Below are positions 60,896 through 64,000 of a stretch of DNA of 64,000 nt, piece by piece. Location of the stretch: positions 4,851,001 to 4,915,000 of the forward strand of contig NZ_LT607413.1 in the NCBI RefSeq assembly GCF_900091495.1, given 5' to 3'. Each line of letters begins with the position of its first letter. Position 1 is the first letter of the stretch. This DNA comes from Micromonospora echinospora (GTDB taxonomy: Bacteria; Actinomycetota; Actinomycetes; Mycobacteriales; Micromonosporaceae). Under the pieces are notes generated by a model. That model had not been told where the DNA came from. It searched no databases and saw nothing but the letters and a program-made list of their open reading frames with translations. The position numbers and the translations under genes are program-made.

Positions 60896-61779
60896 GGAAG
60901 CTGGGCATCAGCGAGTTGTTCCCGGGAACGGGCCCGCGCTCCGGAAGCTGGCCGAACGACGCCGCTGCGCTCATCGAGGAACTGGGGTACAACTCGGTCT
61001 GGTTGCCCGAGCACGTGGTCTTCTTCCCGTCATACCGGTCGCAGTACCCCTACGAGTCGGGTGGCGCCACCGAGGTCCACCGCACGCTGGGCGTGCACGA
61101 CCCGTTGGTGGTGGCGGCGTCGATCGCGGCGAGCACCCGCCGGCTCCGCATCGGGACGTACGTCTTCGTGGTTCCGCAGCGGAATCCGATCGTCACGGCG
61201 CGGCAGGTCGCGAGCGTGGACCAGCTCAGCGGTGGGCGGTTCGAGTTCGGCGTGGGCGTCGGCTGGTCCGAGGAGGAGTACACGGCGCTCGACGTCCCGT
61301 TCGAGCGGCGTGGCGCCCGGATGAACGACTATCTCGCCGCGATGCGTGAGCTGTGGTCGCCGAAGGAGATCAGCGAGTACCGCGGCGAGTTCATCGAGTT
61401 CGAGCCGCTCTACTGCTTTCCGAAGCCGGCGCAGCAGCGGCTGCCGATCATCGTCGGTGGCAACTCGGACTCCACGTTGCGGCGGATCGTGAAGTACGGC
61501 GACGGGTGGGCCGGGTACAGCCGGACCCACGAGGACATCCGGATCTTCGTCGAGCGGCTGGGTGCGGCGATGGCCGCGGCCGGGCGGGACATGTCCGAGC
61601 TCTCCCTCAAGGTGGGCCGGCGCAGCAAGGGGGCCACGGAGACGGACTGGGAGGACGACCGCACCTACATCGACGAGGCCTTCCGCCTGGGCATCGACGA
61701 GGTGGTGGTCTCCCCGCGCATCGGTGACGAGAACTACGAGCGGGACATGCGGCGGTACGCCGAGATCATCGGGCTCTGA
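60892..61779 (+). CDS. LLM class F420-dependent oxidoreductase
   Basis: This 295-residue protein is a TIGR03619-type LLM. It has MRKLGISELFPGTGPRSG, LGYNSVWLPEHVVFFPSYRSQYPY, RLRIGTYVFVVPQRNPIVTARQVASVDQLSGGRFEFGVGVGW and PIIVGGNSDSTLRRIVKYGDGW. It is closely similar in layout to the LLM at 41003. ATG 60892 overlaps the ligase stop (ATGA). It ends the 55178-61779 operon. Confidence 0.92.
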   Translation: MRKLGISELFPGTGPRSGSWPNDAAALIEELGYNSVWLPEHVVFFPSYRSQYPYESGGATEVHRTLGVHDPLVVAASIAASTRRLRIGTYVFVVPQRNPIVTARQVASVDQLSGGRFEFGVGVGWSEEEYTALDVPFERRGARMNDYLAAMRELWSPKEISEYRGEFIEFEPLYCFPKPAQQRLPIIVGGNSDSTLRRIVKYGDGWAGYSRTHEDIRIFVERLGAAMAAAGRDMSELSLKVGRRSKGATETDWEDDRTYIDEAFRLGIDEVVVSPRIGDENYERDMRRYAEIIGL

Positions 61780-61825
61780 TGGTGCTTTCGCCTCCTGGCC
61801 CGTTGCGATAGACTGGAAAAAGTGC

Positions 61826-61839
61826 AGCAAGCGCTTGAT
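61826..61839. promoter_or_regulatory. KstR2-type operator (perfect match)
   Basis: AGCAAGCGCTTGAT fits AnCAAGnnCTTGnT exactly and lies 15 nt before the ATG of the flavin monooxygenase gene. Confidence 0.85.
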
Positions 61840-61854
61840 TGATCGGAGTGGCGC

Positions 61855-63561
61855 ATGGCAACGAAGGTGGACGAGGCAGGTGACGCCTCCGCTGTCGACT
61901 ACCTGATCATCGGCGCGGGGGTCTGCGGGCTGTACCAACTCCGCCAACTGCGGGAGATCGGTGCCGACGTCCGGGTCGTCGACGCCAACGCCGGCCTCGG
62001 TGGCACCTGGTACAAGAACCGCTATCCCGGGTGCCGTTTCGACTCGGAGTCCTACACCTATCAGTACTCCTTCTCGGAGGAACTGCTGAGCGAGTGGGAC
62101 TGGACCGAGAAGTTCGCGGCCCAACCCGAGACTCTGTCCTACCTGGAGTACGTCGCCGACAAGTTCGACCTGCGGCGGCACATCACCTTCAACGCGCGGG
62201 TGGTGCGCGCCGAGTGGTCCGAGGACGACTGGCGGTGGACTGTCTCGTTCGAGGACGGGTCGCGGATCCGCGCGAAGTTCGTGCTCTACGCGATGGGCCT
62301 GCTCTCCGTCCCGACCTATCCGCGGGTGGCCGGCCGCGACTCGTTCCAGGGGCTGGAAACCCACACCTTCGACTGGCCGGAGGGCTACGACGTCACCGGC
62401 AAGCGGGTCGCCGTCATCGGAACCGGTGCCAGCGGCGTCCAGGTCATCACCGACGTCGCCGACAAGGTCGACCAGCTCTACGTGCTCCAGCGGGACGCCA
62501 ACTGGTGCGCCCCCCTCGGCAACGCCCCGATCAGCCCCGAGGAGATGGCGGAGCTGAGAGCCCGGTACGAGGAGATCTTCGCCTGGTGCCGGGAGACACC
62601 CGCCGGCTTCATCCACCGTCCCGACCGGACGCTGTCGACCGACGTCAGCAGGGAGGAGCGCCTACGGCACTGGGAGGAGCTGTACAACGGCCAGGGCGCC
62701 GGGCTCTACATGGGCAACTACCGCGACTGCATCATGGAACCCGGCCCGAACCGCGAGCTGTCGGAGTTCGTGGCCAGCAAGATCCGCCAGCGGGTCCGGG
62801 ACCCGGAGGTGGCCGAGCTGCTGATCCCCAAGGACCACGGCTTCGGGACCAAGCGGGTCGCCGGTGAGTCGGGTTTCTACGAGGTCTTCAACCAGCCGAA
62901 CGTCGAGCTGATCGACCTGATGGCCCAGCCGATCCAGGAGGTGACCGAGACCGGGATCCGACTGGACACCGGCGCCGGCACGGTCCGTGATCTCGAGCTG
63001 GACGTGATCGTCTACGCGACCGGCTTCGACGCGGTGACGGGACCCTTCGACCGGATCGAGATTATCGGCACCGACGGCGTCCGGCTGAAGGAACGCTGGA
63101 AGGACGGGCCGGAAACCTGCATCGGCGTCCAGGTCAACGGCTTCCCCAACATGTTCGTCCTGGTCGGGCCCCAGTCCGGATCGGCTACCGCCAACTTCCC
63201 TCGGGGCATCGAGGACGTGGTGAACTGGATGACCGAGACCGCACGTCACATCCAGGAGCACCGGATCGGACGCTTCGAAGGGCGCCGCGAAGCGGAGCTG
63301 GACTGGCTGGAGCACGTGCGCGAGGTGAACGCCAAGCTCCTGCTGTCGCAGACCCAGTCGTGGTTCAACGGTCACAACATCAACCTGGACCGCGACGATC
63401 GCCCACGGGTGATGGTCTATCTCGGTGGGGCCCCGCGTTACCGCCGCCGCCTTCAGGCAGAGGTGGAAGGCGGATACCCGAGCTTCCGGCTGACGGTCGA
63501 CCCCACGACCGCCGAACCGGCGCGCGTGGGCGTGGTGACCGGGTTGGCGTCCGACAAGTGA
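61855..63561 (+). CDS. Baeyer-Villiger-type flavin monooxygenase
   Basis: This 568-residue protein is in the cyclohexanone/steroid monooxygenase group. The FAD motif is IIGAGVCGLYQLRQL (GxGxxG), followed by GLGGTWYKNRYPGCRFDSES. The NADPH motif is VIGTGASGVQVI. The BVMO fingerprint FxGxxxHTxxW appears as FQGLETHTFDWP. It would insert O next to a ketone to give an ester or lactone, using NADPH and O2. Its promoter carries a perfect KstR2 operator. The reductant pool and ligases nearby suggest that the lactone is hydrolysed and enters beta-oxidation. Confidence 0.91.
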   Translation: MATKVDEAGDASAVDYLIIGAGVCGLYQLRQLREIGADVRVVDANAGLGGTWYKNRYPGCRFDSESYTYQYSFSEELLSEWDWTEKFAAQPETLSYLEYVADKFDLRRHITFNARVVRAEWSEDDWRWTVSFEDGSRIRAKFVLYAMGLLSVPTYPRVAGRDSFQGLETHTFDWPEGYDVTGKRVAVIGTGASGVQVITDVADKVDQLYVLQRDANWCAPLGNAPISPEEMAELRARYEEIFAWCRETPAGFIHRPDRTLSTDVSREERLRHWEELYNGQGAGLYMGNYRDCIMEPGPNRELSEFVASKIRQRVRDPEVAELLIPKDHGFGTKRVAGESGFYEVFNQPNVELIDLMAQPIQEVTETGIRLDTGAGTVRDLELDVIVYATGFDAVTGPFDRIEIIGTDGVRLKERWKDGPETCIGVQVNGFPNMFVLVGPQSGSATANFPRGIEDVVNWMTETARHIQEHRIGRFEGRREAELDWLEHVREVNAKLLLSQTQSWFNGHNINLDRDDRPRVMVYLGGAPRYRRRLQAEVEGGYPSFRLTVDPTTAEPARVGVVTGLASDK

Positions 63562-63607
63562 CCGGGCGAGCGAGAGCAGCACCAAACAGGAGGGTCGTCG
63601 AAGCGCG

Positions 63608-64000
63608 ATGAACATCGTCGTACTCGTCAAGCAGGTGCCCGATTCGGGCGCGGACCGCAACCTGCGCAGTGACGACAACACCGTCGACCGCGGTTCGGCG
63701 AACAACGTGATCAACGAGATGGACGAGTACGCCATCGAGGAGGCGCTGAAGATCAAGGAGGCGCACGGCGGCGAGGTCACCATCCTGACCATGGGTCCGG
63801 ACCGGGCGAGCGAGTCGATCCGCAAGGCGCTCTCCATGGGGCCGGACAAGGCCGTCCACGTGGTGGACGACGCGCTGCACGGCTCCTGCGCGGTGGCCAC
63901 GTCGAAGGTCCTCGCCGCCGCTCTGGCCACGCTGAACGCGGATCTGGTGATCTGTGGTGCGGAGTCGACCGACGGTCGGGTGCAGGTGATGCCGCACATG
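63608..64000 (+). CDS. etfB: Electron transfer flavoprotein beta subunit (partial, runs off the window)
   Basis: The first 131 codons are present, with MNIVVLVKQVPDSGADRN, NEMDEYAIEEALKIKE, TMGPDRASESIRKALSMG and LVICGAESTDG, typical of EtfB. ETF accepts electrons from acyl-CoA dehydrogenases, so its gene beside five ACADs fits. The gene is 47 nt after the BVMO stop and probably continues into etfA beyond the window. Confidence 0.93.
   Translation, partial: MNIVVLVKQVPDSGADRNLRSDDNTVDRGSANNVINEMDEYAIEEALKIKEAHGGEVTILTMGPDRASESIRKALSMGPDKAVHVVDDALHGSCAVATSKVLAAALATLNADLVICGAESTDGRVQVMPHM

Noticed and set aside
61030-62616. A 528-codon minus-strand frame
   Set aside because: It is antisense to the LLM and BVMO genes, which have intact family motifs.

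Overview
The window is very GC-rich, with strongly G/C-biased third codon positions, many GTG starts and dense ATGA/GTGA overlaps. This points to an actinobacterium; a Micromonospora-like organism is an inference from overall flavour, not a measured placement. No rRNA, tRNA or CRISPR array was seen.

Region 1 (1-13.84 kb, + strand) is an uptake and oxidation cluster. It holds a complete family-5 (peptide/nickel-type) ABC importer, five intact luciferase-like flavin monooxygenases (LLM), a flavin reductase, an NAD(P)H:FMN reductase and a DUF1684 protein. Such sets usually serve scavenging of organosulfur or related small molecules; the substrate is unknown. Several members are decaying: the ABC ATPase has a late CAG-to-TAG stop, a GNAT acetyltransferase has lost its middle, and one LLM survives only as its C-terminus.

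Region 2 (13.84-27.05 kb) is a patchwork of mobile-element debris and small modules. It starts with an IS5-type element (13.94-15.34 kb) carrying a second ORF. Remnants of IS5, IS6, IS701-like and IS3-like transposases follow here and further on. Between them lie three things of note. First, a small operon on the minus strand (16.95-19.1 kb) has a SARP/BTAD regulator, a previously hidden 64-residue peptide gene and a JmjC/cupin-8 type hydroxylase translationally coupled to it; this is the best candidate for an undescribed peptide-modifying system. Second, an ABC-2 exporter (ATPase plus two permeases) sits divergent from a NarL-type two-component pair (20.25-24.15 kb). Third, an SDR and a MarR regulator are divergent around palindromic operators (24.4-25.75 kb).

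Region 3 (27.26-64 kb) is a large CoA-thioester catabolic island. It contains five acyl-CoA dehydrogenases, two AMP-forming acyl-CoA ligases, three thiolase/SCP-x proteins, one HMG-CoA-synthase-like/DUF35 fusion, a separate DUF35 protein, two MaoC-type hydratases, three SDRs, a thioesterase, a CoA-transferase, an amidohydrolase, five LLM oxidoreductases, a Baeyer-Villiger-type monooxygenase, a LivHMGF importer with two separate binding proteins, and the start of etfB. A TetR regulator resembling KstR2 lies inside it. Near-perfect copies of the KstR2 operator AnCAAGnnCTTGnT (known from mycobacterial cholesterol ring C/D catabolism) stand in front of most transcription units. The hallmark HIP-pathway genes ipdAB and echA20 are not visible, so the regulator appears to control a different, probably alicyclic (steroid- or terpenoid-like) degradation route: uptake by Liv, activation by ligases, repeated beta-oxidation feeding ETF, ring oxygenation by BVMO and LLM enzymes, and side-chain or ring cleavage by Ltp2/DUF35-like aldolases.
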